In this document: positions 9,227 to 18,100 of the stretch, in pieces
How the letters are laid out: each line of letters starts with the position of its first letter
Numbering within the stretch: position 1 is the stretch's first letter
From: Parapedobacter pyrenivorans_A
GTDB lineage: Bacteria; Bacteroidota; Bacteroidia; Sphingobacteriales; Sphingobacteriaceae
Direction: 5' to 3'
Length of the DNA stretch: 64,000 bases
Assembly: GCF_041925275.1 (NCBI RefSeq)
Contig: NZ_JBHEUZ010000020.1
Coordinates: 1-64,000, forward strand
Program-made: the position numbers and the translations under genes
Notes under the pieces: model-generated
Told to the model about the DNA's origin: nothing
Seen by the model: only the letters and a program-made list of their open reading frames with translations
Databases searched by the model: none

Positions 9227-9874
9227 ATGTCGCTAAATAGCATATTCCAATATTTTGTTCCCAAAGACAAAAAGTTTTTCCCGTTGTTTGAACAGGCAAG
9301 CAGCAACCTCATTGATATGGCGAAACTGCTGAAGGAGTTGGTAAACCTTACCGATGCCGAGAAACGCAAGGAAATATGCCGGAAAATCGAAGACCTGGAG
9401 CACCGTGGTGACGACATTTCACACCAGATCCATTTGGAATTGGGAAAGAACTTCATCACACCGTTTGACCGTGAGGATATCCATACGTTGACGAGTTCGT
9501 TGGATGACGTGGCCGATTTCATACATGGGGCGTCAAACCGGATCGACCTGTATAAGGTGGAAAGGATTACCGAACCCATTATCGAAATGGCCGATTTGAT
9601 CCTGGAGGCGACGGAAGACGTGGCGCGGGCCGTCCACGAATTGCGCAACTTGAAGAATATCCGAAATATAACGGACTCATGTGTGCGTATCAACAGCATC
9701 GAGAACAAGGCAGACTATATTTTTGATAAGGCGGTAGGTGAGTTGTTCGAGTTTGAAAAAGATGCCATCGTATTGATCAAGTATAAGGAAGTACTATCGG
9801 CCATGGAAACGGCAACCGACAAGTGCGAGGACGTTGCCAACGTATTGGAAAGTATTTTAGTGAAAAACGCCTAA
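9227..9874 (+). CDS. DUF47 (PhoU-like) phosphate-transport regulator
   Basis: 215-residue all-helical protein of the DUF47/PhoU-like family (MSLNSIFQYFVPKDKKFFPLFEQ start; EHRGDDISHQIHLELGKNFITPFDREDIHTL). These cytosolic metal-binding bundles partner PiT permeases. ATG 9227 is preferred over an in-frame TTG at 9206 because the family begins at the amphipathic F-x-P-K-D-xx-FF motif. A possible -7 element TATTTTTG lies at 9201-9208. The stop is 20 nt before the PiT gene; this pairing is one of the most conserved gene pairs of the family. Confidence 0.88.
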   Translation: MSLNSIFQYFVPKDKKFFPLFEQASSNLIDMAKLLKELVNLTDAEKRKEICRKIEDLEHRGDDISHQIHLELGKNFITPFDREDIHTLTSSLDDVADFIHGASNRIDLYKVERITEPIIEMADLILEATEDVARAVHELRNLKNIRNITDSCVRINSIENKADYIFDKAVGELFEFEKDAIVLIKYKEVLSAMETATDKCEDVANVLESILVKNA

Positions 9875-9894
9875 TCTCATATTCTTCAGCACCT

Positions 9895-10905
9895 ATGGTC
9901 ACCACGTTACTGGTCGTTGTTATTATTCTAGCTATTGCATTTGATTACATCAATGGCTTTCACGATGCGGCTAATTCGATTGCCACCATCGTATCAACGA
10001 AGGTCCTGTCGCCTTTTCAGGCGGTATTGTGGGCAGCAGCATTTAATTTTGCAGCTTATTTTTATTTTACGGACCACAAAGTTGCCAATACGATCGCGAA
10101 GACGGTGCTTGAAGAATACATCACCCTGGAAGTGATTTTTGCAGGATTGGTGGCTGCAATCGGCTGGAACCTGTTTACATGGTATTATGGAGTACCTTCA
10201 AGCTCGTCGCACACGTTGATAGGCGGGTTTGCAGGGGCCGGTATGACACACGCGTTTATTTTGGGCGACAGCGTCATCGGAGCAATCAATCTTAACGCTA
10301 CATTGAAAATCATCTCATTTATTGTGCTGGCTCCGGCAGTGGGGATGGTTATCGCGGTTATCATTACGCTGGTCATCATCAATATATCCAAACGGGCCAA
10401 GCCGTCCGTCGCGGAGTGGTGGTTTAAGAAACTGCAATTGGTGTCTTCGGCCGCGCTCAGTTTTGCACATGGGGGTAATGACGCACAGAAGGTGATGGGC
10501 ATCATCTTCGTGGCCATGGTTGCCGGTGGATACCTGCAATCGGGGGATCACATGCCCGAATGGATACCGTTGGTCTGTTATTCTGCGATTGCGTTGGGGA
10601 CGATGAGCGGTGGATGGAAAATCGTGAAGACGATGGGGACGAAAATCACGAAAGTGAATGCACTGGAGGGCGTGGGTGCGGAAACGGCGGGCGCGATTAC
10701 CCTGGGTATAACCGAGCATTTCGGCATCCCGGTATCTACCACACATACCATTACTGGCTCCATCATAGGGGTAGGTGTGGTTAAACGGGTATCGGCCGTG
10801 AGGTGGGGCGTTACGATCAGTCTGCTTTGGGCTTGGGTACTCACCATCCCGGTGTCAGCAATATTGGCGGGTATCACCTATACCGTTATCCATTACCTTT
10901 TTTAA
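9895..10905 (+). CDS. pitA: Inorganic phosphate transporter, PiT family
   Basis: 336-residue low-affinity phosphate/cation symporter with about ten hydrophobic segments. Both PiT signature repeats are visible: DYINGFHDAANSIATIVST near the N-terminus and SFAHGGNDAQKVMGI in the middle, plus the PSSSSHTLIGG and PVSTTHTITGSI repeats. The ATG at 9895 starts at the first membrane helix; the open frame extends upstream into the DUF47 gene but without homology. Length is at the short end for the family, as is usual in Bacteroidota. It acts with the DUF47 protein encoded 20 nt upstream. Confidence 0.93.
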   Translation: MVTTLLVVVIILAIAFDYINGFHDAANSIATIVSTKVLSPFQAVLWAAAFNFAAYFYFTDHKVANTIAKTVLEEYITLEVIFAGLVAAIGWNLFTWYYGVPSSSSHTLIGGFAGAGMTHAFILGDSVIGAINLNATLKIISFIVLAPAVGMVIAVIITLVIINISKRAKPSVAEWWFKKLQLVSSAALSFAHGGNDAQKVMGIIFVAMVAGGYLQSGDHMPEWIPLVCYSAIALGTMSGGWKIVKTMGTKITKVNALEGVGAETAGAITLGITEHFGIPVSTTHTITGSIIGVGVVKRVSAVRWGVTISLLWAWVLTIPVSAILAGITYTVIHYLF

Positions 10906-11271
10906 AATAACAAACGCCGCCCCTCGCATTATACCGTGTGAGCGGCTGTTTCCAAAGATAAAATCGTGAAAGTGTTAGGAACAGAACCAATTAATCTGTA
11001 GATTTACAACGCTTTTGCTAGACTGACTTAAAAAATAGACATTTGGGGTTTGGTATCGTGGATGAACTGGTTGTGTTGTTTTAGGGTCCGTTGAGCAGTA
11101 AATGCAACTCGTCTGCCGGATGTTGAAGTTTAGTCAGAAAGCCCGATAGGACTTTATCTTGCTGACAATCAGCAAGATGTTTTCGGCTTAGATGGAAATA
11201 GCAGCTGATATTGGGTGTTTTTTTTTAGAAAATCACAAAAAGGAAAAAAACTGGAATAGTATTTGCAAATA
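10906..11271. other. Non-coding gap between pitA and the OmpA gene
   Basis: About 365 bp with no plausible gene on either strand. It holds a weak GCCGC/GCGGC pairing just after pitA (about 10916-10944) and one perfect hairpin, 11156-11178, with 10-bp arms (ATCTTGCTGA / TCAGCAAGAT), a 3-nt loop and a GTTTTC tail. A small RNA ending at this hairpin is possible but no matching promoter is obvious. Confidence 0.5.
11156..11178. other. Perfect 10-bp inverted repeat
   Basis: Arms 11156-11165 and 11169-11178, loop CAA. It could be a weak terminator (GTTTTC follows) or a protein-binding site. It lies about 115 nt upstream of the OmpA promoter. Confidence 0.6.
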
Positions 11272-11301
11272 TTGCGGGAATCAAACTATTGGTTATTTTT
11301 G
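11272..11301 (+). promoter_or_regulatory. Promoter of the OmpA-family porin gene
   Basis: TTG at 11272-11274, 19-nt spacer, then TATTTTTG at 11294-11301. The transcript would have a roughly 43-nt A/T-rich leader, which favours strong translation in Bacteroidota that make little use of Shine-Dalgarno pairing. Confidence 0.75.
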
Positions 11302-11349
11302 CGAGAAATTAGACAATTAAAAATTTTTAACCTTAAAAAAAACAAGAGT

Positions 11350-12744
11350 ATGAATTATTCTACAATCAAAACGGCAGTTGCTTGCTCGCTGGTTGCGGCC
11401 TTAGGGCTCACAGATACAGTGCAGGCACAAGAGCCGACTGTATTTGGAGGAAGATCCCAATACAGGACGTGGTCTATCGGTGTGAACGGTGGTTTTACTA
11501 CACCCTCTGTAATCATCGGCGGATCGAATGCGTTTAACCAAAAAGTAGGTTTCGGCGAGTACAAATTGCGCGAATACTACGGCATTACTGTTCGCAAGCA
11601 ACTATCAAGCTGGTTTGGCTTGGAAGCTGCTGGTAACCGTGGTCGTATTTTTACGTACAATAACAATGGTGTAGGACACAACATGTTGTTCAACGCTGCA
11701 AACGGTGGTGCCGCTGGTGCTTCTTACCAATCTGCAGAAACTTCGGTGCAATACGCGGCTAGCTTGAACGGTGTGTTCCAATTGGCTACGATCGATTTCC
11801 TGCGTCGCGAAAATGTTGTTAATTTCTATGCAAGCATTGGTTATGGTCTGATTGCGTTCAATCCCGTAGCGTATACCGATGCTGACGGCTCTGCCGGTGC
11901 ATGGGATAATTCAGGTGCTTGGGGTGAAGAATACCCTGGTGAGCGTAACCTGACGACTGACCGTGATTTCAAACGCGAGACTTACATCCCCGTAGGTGTT
12001 GGTGTGAAATTTAAATTGTCTGACCGTGTAGCGTTGAACTTGGGTTATACCATGAACTTCGTTGATGACAAGGCGTTGTTTGGCCCGGTTGCTAACCGTG
12101 CTGCCAATGACAAATTCTCTTATACTTATGCTGGCTTAGAGTTCTCTTTGGGTTCTTCTTCAAAACCAGATTTGACTTGGCACAACCCTGTGTCTACCTT
12201 GTATGATGAGCTGAAAGATCCTTCATTGCGTAATGAGCTTGAAGCATTGAAACAACGTGTATCTACCTTGGAAGGCATTGTTGACGAGTTGAACAACGAC
12301 GAAGACGGTGACGGTGTTTCTGATCGCTTTGACAAATGCCCAGGTACGCCTGCCGGTACTCAGGTTGACGGTGCTGGTTGCCCGATTAAATTCCCTGAGC
12401 CTGAGGTTAAACAAGTTTCTGGCACTTATCCGAACATCCAGTTTGAGTTCGATAGCTCTGTATTGAAAACGGAATCTTACGCTACTCTTGATCGGTTGTC
12501 TTCTGAATTGCGCGAAAGCGGTGCAACCGTTACATTGGATGGCCACGCTTCTGCGGAAGGTTCTGAGGCCTACAACTTGACGTTGTCAAAAGACCGTGCT
12601 AACTCGGTAAAACAATACTTGGTTAACTCTGGTGTAGACGCTGCTAAAGTTAATGTTCAGGCTTTCGGCGAATCTGCTCCGGTAGCCTCAAACGCTACTG
12701 AAGAAGGCCGCGTTATTAACCGTCGTGTTGAAATCAAGAAATAA
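11350..12744 (+). CDS. OmpA family outer-membrane porin
   Basis: 464 residues. Residues 1-~27 are a signal peptide ending DTVQAQ. An N-terminal eight-strand-type beta-barrel domain (about 40-280) is followed by a helical linker with a coiled-coil stretch, a thrombospondin type-3-like calcium loop (DEDGDGVSDRFDKCPGTPAG), and a C-terminal OmpA peptidoglycan-binding domain (IQFEFDSSVLKTES ... GHASAEGSEAYNLTLSKDRA ... RVINRRVEI). It links outer membrane and peptidoglycan. The open frame extends to a TTG at 11263, but that is upstream of the promoter, so ATG 11350 is the start. Codon use is visibly biased (GGT, CGT, GCT, AAC), unlike the neighbours, which suggests very high expression. A strong terminator follows. 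Confidence 0.93.
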   Translation: MNYSTIKTAVACSLVAALGLTDTVQAQEPTVFGGRSQYRTWSIGVNGGFTTPSVIIGGSNAFNQKVGFGEYKLREYYGITVRKQLSSWFGLEAAGNRGRIFTYNNNGVGHNMLFNAANGGAAGASYQSAETSVQYAASLNGVFQLATIDFLRRENVVNFYASIGYGLIAFNPVAYTDADGSAGAWDNSGAWGEEYPGERNLTTDRDFKRETYIPVGVGVKFKLSDRVALNLGYTMNFVDDKALFGPVANRAANDKFSYTYAGLEFSLGSSSKPDLTWHNPVSTLYDELKDPSLRNELEALKQRVSTLEGIVDELNNDEDGDGVSDRFDKCPGTPAGTQVDGAGCPIKFPEPEVKQVSGTYPNIQFEFDSSVLKTESYATLDRLSSELRESGATVTLDGHASAEGSEAYNLTLSKDRANSVKQYLVNSGVDAAKVNVQAFGESAPVASNATEEGRVINRRVEIKK

Positions 12745-12774
12745 GCATATTCACAAGTAAGAAATTGCTTAAGG

Positions 12775-12808
12775 AGCGGCCAACCCAAAGAGGGTTGGCC
12801 GCTTTTTC
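12775..12808 (+). terminator. Strong intrinsic terminator after the OmpA gene
   Basis: Perfect 12-bp stem (12775-12786 with 12792-12803; arm AGCGGCCAACCC), loop AAAGA, then a run of five T. Confidence 0.92.
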
Positions 12809-12889
12809 ATTCTCCATTTTTAGCCCTATGCAAACAAATAGACCAAAAGCTTGTTTTAATCTCAGTTGAATGATTAAGCATATATAACG

Positions 12890-13075
12890 ATGAGTAATTT
12901 AAAATTGAAAGGGACTTGGAACGAGTTGAAAGGAAAGGTGAAGCAACATTATGCGGAGCTGACGGATGACGATTTACTGTACGAGGAGGGAAAAGAGGAT
13001 GAACTGATAGGCCGTATCCAGAAGAAGACCGGCAAGGCAAGGGATGAGGTGGTCGATTGGCTCAATAAATTGTAG
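12890..13075 (+). CDS. CsbD family stress-response protein
   Basis: 61 residues, charged and helical: MSNLKLKGTWNELKGKVKQH ... DELIGRIQKKTGKARDEV. The WNELKGKVKQ and GRIQKKTGK segments are the family's two conserved blocks. CsbD-like proteins are small, general-stress-induced and of unknown biochemical role. The gene is monocistronic, flanked on both sides by strong terminators (12775-12808 and 13118-13153), which suggests independent regulation. Confidence 0.9.
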   Translation: MSNLKLKGTWNELKGKVKQHYAELTDDDLLYEEGKEDELIGRIQKKTGKARDEVVDWLNKL

Positions 13076-13117
13076 TCCTGTAGTTGTAAGTGTTGGGATT
13101 TAATGCAAAAGTAAGCG

Positions 13118-13153
13118 AAAGCGTTGCCGGTGATGTTACCGGTGACGCTTTTT
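13118..13153 (+). terminator. Intrinsic terminator after the csbD-like gene
   Basis: A 14-bp stem with two G-U wobbles (13118-13131 with 13138-13151), loop GATGTT, and a T-tail reaching 13153. It ends only 17 nt before the surE start codon. Confidence 0.88.
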
Positions 13154-13170
13154 CTTGTTAACTTAGCCCC

Positions 13171-13947
13171 GTGGCAAAGAAAAAACCGTCTATACTCGTG
13201 GTGAATGACGATGGCGTCACCGCCCCAGGCATCAAGGTGCTGATCGAAGAAATGCAGCAACTCGGGGATGTCACCGTGGTGGCGCCCGAAGGTCCCCAAT
13301 CTGGTACCGGGCATGCGATCACGATCGGCAAGCCCCTGCGGATTGACCGCATTTATATTTACCCCGGCGTAGAAATGTATAAATGCTCGGGCACACCGGT
13401 CGATTGTGTTAAGCTGGCAGTAAATAAGGTTTTTAAAGGGAGAAAGCCCGATATCTGCGTTTCCGGCATCAACCACGGCCTCAATAATTCGATTAATGTG
13501 TTATACTCGGGCACTATGTCGGCTGCCGTGGAGGGTGCGATTGAAGATATCCCGTCTATCGGGTTTTCTTACGACGACCTGGAGTATGATGCCGACTTTT
13601 CGAATTGCCGACCGTATGTGCGGAGCATTACCCAGCAGGTCCTCTCCAATGGATTGGCCAAAGGCACACTGCTAAACGTGAACTTTCCAAAAGCCGACCA
13701 ATTAAAGGGTATCAAGATTTGCCGGCAGGCCGACGCAAAATGGGCAGAAGAGTTTGACGAACGGAAGGATCCGAGTAATCGCAGCTACTATTGGCTTACC
13801 GGTGTGTTCCAATTGCGCGATCGCGGCGAGGACACCGATGTATGGGCGCTGCAAAATGGATATGTTTCTATTGTGCCGGTTCAATTCGACATGACGGCCC
13901 ACCACGCGATACCTGAACTCAACTCATGGAGTTTCGATAGCAAATAG
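13171..13947 (+). CDS. surE: 5'/3'-nucleotidase SurE
   Basis: 258-residue cytosolic metal-dependent nucleoside-monophosphate phosphatase. The SurE N-terminal motif ILVVNDDGVTAPGI supplies the paired Asp metal ligands; further family motifs are VVAPEGPQSGTGHAIT, SGINHGLNNSINVLYSGTMSAAVEGA and the C-terminal TAHHAIPEL. The start is a GTG at 13171, placed 4 nt after a near-consensus TAACTTAG element, a layout like other genes here. It is followed directly (stop and next ATG abutting) by a small membrane-protein gene, then mqnD. Confidence 0.95.
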   Translation: MAKKKPSILVVNDDGVTAPGIKVLIEEMQQLGDVTVVAPEGPQSGTGHAITIGKPLRIDRIYIYPGVEMYKCSGTPVDCVKLAVNKVFKGRKPDICVSGINHGLNNSINVLYSGTMSAAVEGAIEDIPSIGFSYDDLEYDADFSNCRPYVRSITQQVLSNGLAKGTLLNVNFPKADQLKGIKICRQADAKWAEEFDERKDPSNRSYYWLTGVFQLRDRGEDTDVWALQNGYVSIVPVQFDMTAHHAIPELNSWSFDSK

Positions 13948-14205
13948 ATGAAGAGCAATTCATTTTTCATGGGTTGCCTCGTGGGCGTCATAGCTCCGGC
14001 GATTGCGTATTTGCTTAGGACGTTTTCTTCGGTGGGTACCACCATGCATCCGCTGAGCCTATATGTTCTTGCTGCGGCTATCAACCTGCTGCTTCTCCGC
14101 TTTTTATACCGGGGAGGACTTGACCGAATTGCCCAAGGCGTTTTATTGGTTACTTTTTTGGCGGTATTGTTTTTAATATTCATCGACAAATTGTCGTTAG
14201 CATGA
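13948..14205 (+). CDS. Small membrane protein between surE and mqnD
   Basis: 85 residues with three predicted transmembrane segments (about 5-22, 35-52, 60-80) and short loops. I do not recognise the family. It begins one base after the surE stop and its last codon overlaps the mqnD start (ATGA), so it is translationally coupled within a surE-orf-mqnD operon. The tight packing argues it is real. A structural or accessory role at the inner membrane is possible; no motif indicates a reaction. Confidence 0.75.
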   Translation: MKSNSFFMGCLVGVIAPAIAYLLRTFSSVGTTMHPLSLYVLAAAINLLLLRFLYRGGLDRIAQGVLLVTFLAVLFLIFIDKLSLA

Positions 14206-15071
14206 AGCTCTCGCTTGGTTTTTCTCCCTGCCCCAATGACACGTTTATTTTCGACGCGCTCATCCATCATAAGATTGATACGGAAGGGCTCGATTTTGAT
14301 GTCCACTACGACGATGTGGAGACGCTGAATCAAAAGGCATTCCATGCTGAATTAGATATTACCAAATTGAGTTATCATGCCTATGCATATGCTGCAGATA
14401 AGTACGTTTTGCTCGATGCGGGCAGCGCGCTGGGATTTGGCGTGGGGCCGTTGCTGATTAGCAAGGATCCCGGCCTTGCCGAGCAGCTGCGGGTTGTGGG
14501 TGATGGGGCGGTGTCCGGTGGGCGCGTAACGGTGGGTATCCCGGGAAAACACACGACGGCAAACTTCTTGTTGGGGTTGGCATTCCCGGCACTGGCCAAT
14601 AAGCAGGAAATGGTATTTTCCACGATCGAGCAAGCCTTGCTTGATGGTCACATCGATTTGGGGCTTATCATCCACGAAAACCGCTTTACCTACCGGCAGA
14701 AAGGGTTGCACAAGGTTATGGACCTAGGCGACTACTGGGAAAGGACAACGGGGTCGCCTATCCCGTTGGGGGGCATCTCGGTCCGCCGAAGATTGCCCGA
14801 CGATATAAAGCATAAAATAAACAGGGTTATACGTAGAAGCGTCGAGTTTGCGTTTGCCAACCCGCGGTCCGGCATCGACTTTATCCGTTTGCATGCACAG
14901 GAAATGAGTGAGGAAGTGATGTATAAGCATATTGACCTGTATGTCAACCGGTTTTCCATTGCACTCGGCGACGAAGGGCGTGCAGCCATCCATACACTTT
15001 TTCGCAAAGCCTGGGAACTGAAATTGGTGCCTCAAACACCAAAGGAACTGTTCCTAGAATCTACAATCTAA
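14202..15071 (+). CDS. mqnD: 1,4-dihydroxy-6-naphthoate synthase (futalosine pathway)
   Basis: 289 residues, periplasmic-binding-protein-like fold of the MqnA/MqnD family. The N-terminus LSLGFSPCPNDTFIFDALIH is diagnostic for MqnD (MqnA lacks the SPCPND motif), and KLSYHAYAYAADKYVLLDAGSALG follows. MqnD converts cyclic dehypoxanthine futalosine to 1,4-dihydroxy-6-naphthoate, so menaquinone in this organism is probably made by the futalosine route rather than MenA-F. The start overlaps the upstream stop as ATGA. Its 3' end runs into a 7-nt periodic repeat (15058 onward). Confidence 0.93.
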   Translation: MKLSLGFSPCPNDTFIFDALIHHKIDTEGLDFDVHYDDVETLNQKAFHAELDITKLSYHAYAYAADKYVLLDAGSALGFGVGPLLISKDPGLAEQLRVVGDGAVSGGRVTVGIPGKHTTANFLLGLAFPALANKQEMVFSTIEQALLDGHIDLGLIIHENRFTYRQKGLHKVMDLGDYWERTTGSPIPLGGISVRRRLPDDIKHKINRVIRRSVEFAFANPRSGIDFIRLHAQEMSEEVMYKHIDLYVNRFSIALGDEGRAAIHTLFRKAWELKLVPQTPKELFLESTI

Positions 15072-15104
15072 CGCCTGCAATCTAAAATCTAATGACTAAC
15101 TTTG
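15058..15104 (+). repeat. AATCTAn heptad array leading into a -7 element upstream of secA
   Basis: AATCTA occurs at 15058, 15065, 15079 and 15086, all in one 7-nt phase; the slot at 15072 is CGCCTGC and the next slot is TGACTAA. It overlaps the last codons of mqnD and ends in TAACTTTG (15097-15104), a TAnnTTTG match 80 nt upstream of secA. See the finding on phased word arrays. Confidence 0.6.
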
Positions 15105-15184
15105 CCCAGTATGTCATATTGGCGGTGATTGGTTTTTGGTGTCATTATTGACGATGAGGTGTGTCAGATAATAAACAATAGCAC

Positions 15185-18100
15185 ATGTTAACATTCTTAA
15201 GTAAAATATTCGGTAGTAAATCAGACCGGGATATCAAGCATATTCAACCATTGGTGAGCAAAATCAAGGAAGAATACCCTAAACTCGAATCCCTTACCCA
15301 CGATGAGCTGCGGGAAAAAACAGTTAATTTCAGACAGCGCATTCAAGATTTCCTGGCCGATATCGATAAAGAAATCGCGGACTTGAAGGTCCAGGCCGAG
15401 CAAGACGGCATTGAGATGAGCGAAAAAACGGCTATCTACGACAAGGTCGATAAACTGGGTAAGGATCGCGACCGTCAGTTGGAAGAAGTATTGATGCAAT
15501 TGCTTCCGGAGGCCTTTGCCGTGGTTAAGGAGACCGCGCGCCGCTTTACCGAAAACAGTGAATTGACCGTTACAGCGACTGATTTTGATCGTGAGCTGGC
15601 GGCAGCGAAGGCACATATAAAAATTGTGGATGACAAGGCTGTATGGCAAAACAGCTGGGTAGCCGCCGGAACGGAAGTAACGTGGAACATGGTCCATTAC
15701 GATGTCCAGTTAATCGGCGGTATCGTACTCCATGAAGGCAAGATTGCCGAAATGGCCACGGGAGAGGGCAAAACGCTGGTAGGGACATTGCCGGCATACC
15801 TGAATGCGTTGTCGGGGCAGGGTGTACACATCGTAACGGTGAACGACTACCTGGCACGGCGCGACTCCGAATGGAATGGGCCGTTGTTTGAATTTCATGG
15901 GTTGCGGGTGGATTGCATTGATAAGCACCAGCCCAATTCGCCGGCTAGGCGCAACGCTTACATGGCAGATATCGTATTCGGCACAAACAATGAGTTCGGG
16001 TTTGATTACCTACGCGACAACATGGCGCAATCGCCCGAAGCGTTGGTGCAACGGAAACTGCATTTCGCCATGGTCGATGAGGTTGACTCCGTATTGATCG
16101 ATGACGCACGGACACCGCTGATCATATCCGGCCCGATACCGCGGGGTGACCAACACGAATTTTACGAACTTAAACCCCGTATCGAGCGGCTGGTCAACAC
16201 CCAGAAGGCGTTTATCAACGGTGTACTTAATGAAGCAAAAAAATCCCTGGCGGCGGGCGACACGGATGTCGAGAGCGGGGGGCTTGCTTTATTGCGTGCC
16301 CATCGGGGGTTGCCAAAAAACAAGGCACTGATTAAGTTCCTTAGCGATGGTAGCAACAGGCAGGTGCTTCAGAAGACGGAAAACTATTACTTGCAAGAGC
16401 AAAGCAAGAACATGCCCAAAGTAGATGCCGAGCTGTATTTCGTCATCGATGAAAAAAACAATCAGGTAGAGCTCACGGAAAAGGGAATAGAGCTCATTAC
16501 CGCATCGGGCGAAGATCCCAACTTCTTCATCATGCCTGATGTCGGTACGGATGTGGCCGAGATTGAGAAATCAAACCTTAGCGCGGAGGAGAAGCTTTCT
16601 AAGAAGGAGGAGCTGATGCGTGACTTCTCCATCAAGTCAGAGCGCATACACTCGGTAAACCAACTCCTCAAAGCCTATACCCTGTTTGAGCGGGACGATG
16701 AGTATATCATCGACGAAGGGAAGGTGAAGATCGTAGACGAGCAGACGGGCCGTATCATGGAAGGCCGCCGCTATTCCGACGGACTTCACCAAGCCATCGA
16801 GGCGAAGGAAAATGTGAAGGTCGAAGATGCCACGCAGACTTATGCCACCATTACGCTGCAGAACTATTTCCGGATGTACCACAAGCTTGCCGGTATGACC
16901 GGTACCGCTGTGACGGAAGCAGGGGAGCTTTGGCAGATATATAAGTTGGATGTCGTTGAAATACCGACCAACGTAGTTATCCAACGTGCAGACAGACACG
17001 ATTTGATTTATCGGACAGCCCGCGAAAAATACAATGCGGTAGCGGAAGAAATCCATCAGCTTACGCAGCAGGGACGGCCTGTATTGGTGGGTACCACTTC
17101 CGTGGAAATCTCTGAGTTGCTAAGTCGGATGCTCAAACTGCGTGGTGTAAAACACAATGTGCTGAATGCCAAACTCCACCAGCGGGAAGCGGATATCGTT
17201 GCGGAGGCCGGCCAGCCGGGCATGGTAACAATCGCTACCAATATGGCGGGCCGTGGTACGGATATCAAACTCGGACCCGGCGTAAAGGATGCGGGAGGGT
17301 TGGCAATTATCGGTACAGAGCGCCATGAATCGAGGCGTGTGGACCGCCAGTTGCGCGGTCGCGCCGGGCGGCAAGGCGATCCGGGATCATCGCAGTTCTT
17401 TGTCTCACTTGAAGACCCGCTGATGCGGTTGTTTGCCTCTGAGCGTATTTCCAACATCATGGTACGGATGGGTGTGGAGGAAGGTGAAGTCATGCAACAT
17501 AGCATGCTTACCAAGTCTATCGAGCGCGCGCAGAAGAAGGTGGAAGAAAACAATTTCGGTATACGCAAGCGCCTGCTGGAGTACGATGACGTGATGAACT
17601 CGCAGCGGAGCGTTATCTATGCAAAGCGTAAGAACGCATTGTTTGGCGAGCGTTTGGATGTGGATTTGAATAACACCATCTTCGACGTGGTGGAAGATAC
17701 CGTGACAACATCCAAGGAAACGGGTACGTATGACGATTTCCAGTTGGAGGTAATCCGTATCTTCTCGCTGGATCCCGGTATCGATGCGGCCGAGTTTGCG
17801 GATAGTGGCATTGTGTCGCTCACAGAGAAACTTTTTGAACGGATTATTGCCTATTATCGGGAAAAGGCGGATAAAATAGCGAAGCAAACACTCCCTGTGC
17901 TTACGGACGTGTTCGCCACGCGTGGCGAGCAGATTGAGAACATTGTCGTTCCGTTTTCGGATGGCCTTCGCGGCATACAGGTGGCAACCAATTTAAAGAA
18001 GGCGGTTGAGTCAGGCGGCAGGGAGGTGTTCAAGTCGTTTGAAAAAGGAGTTGTCCTCGCGCTGATCGATGAAGCGTGGAAAGAGCACCTACGCGACATG

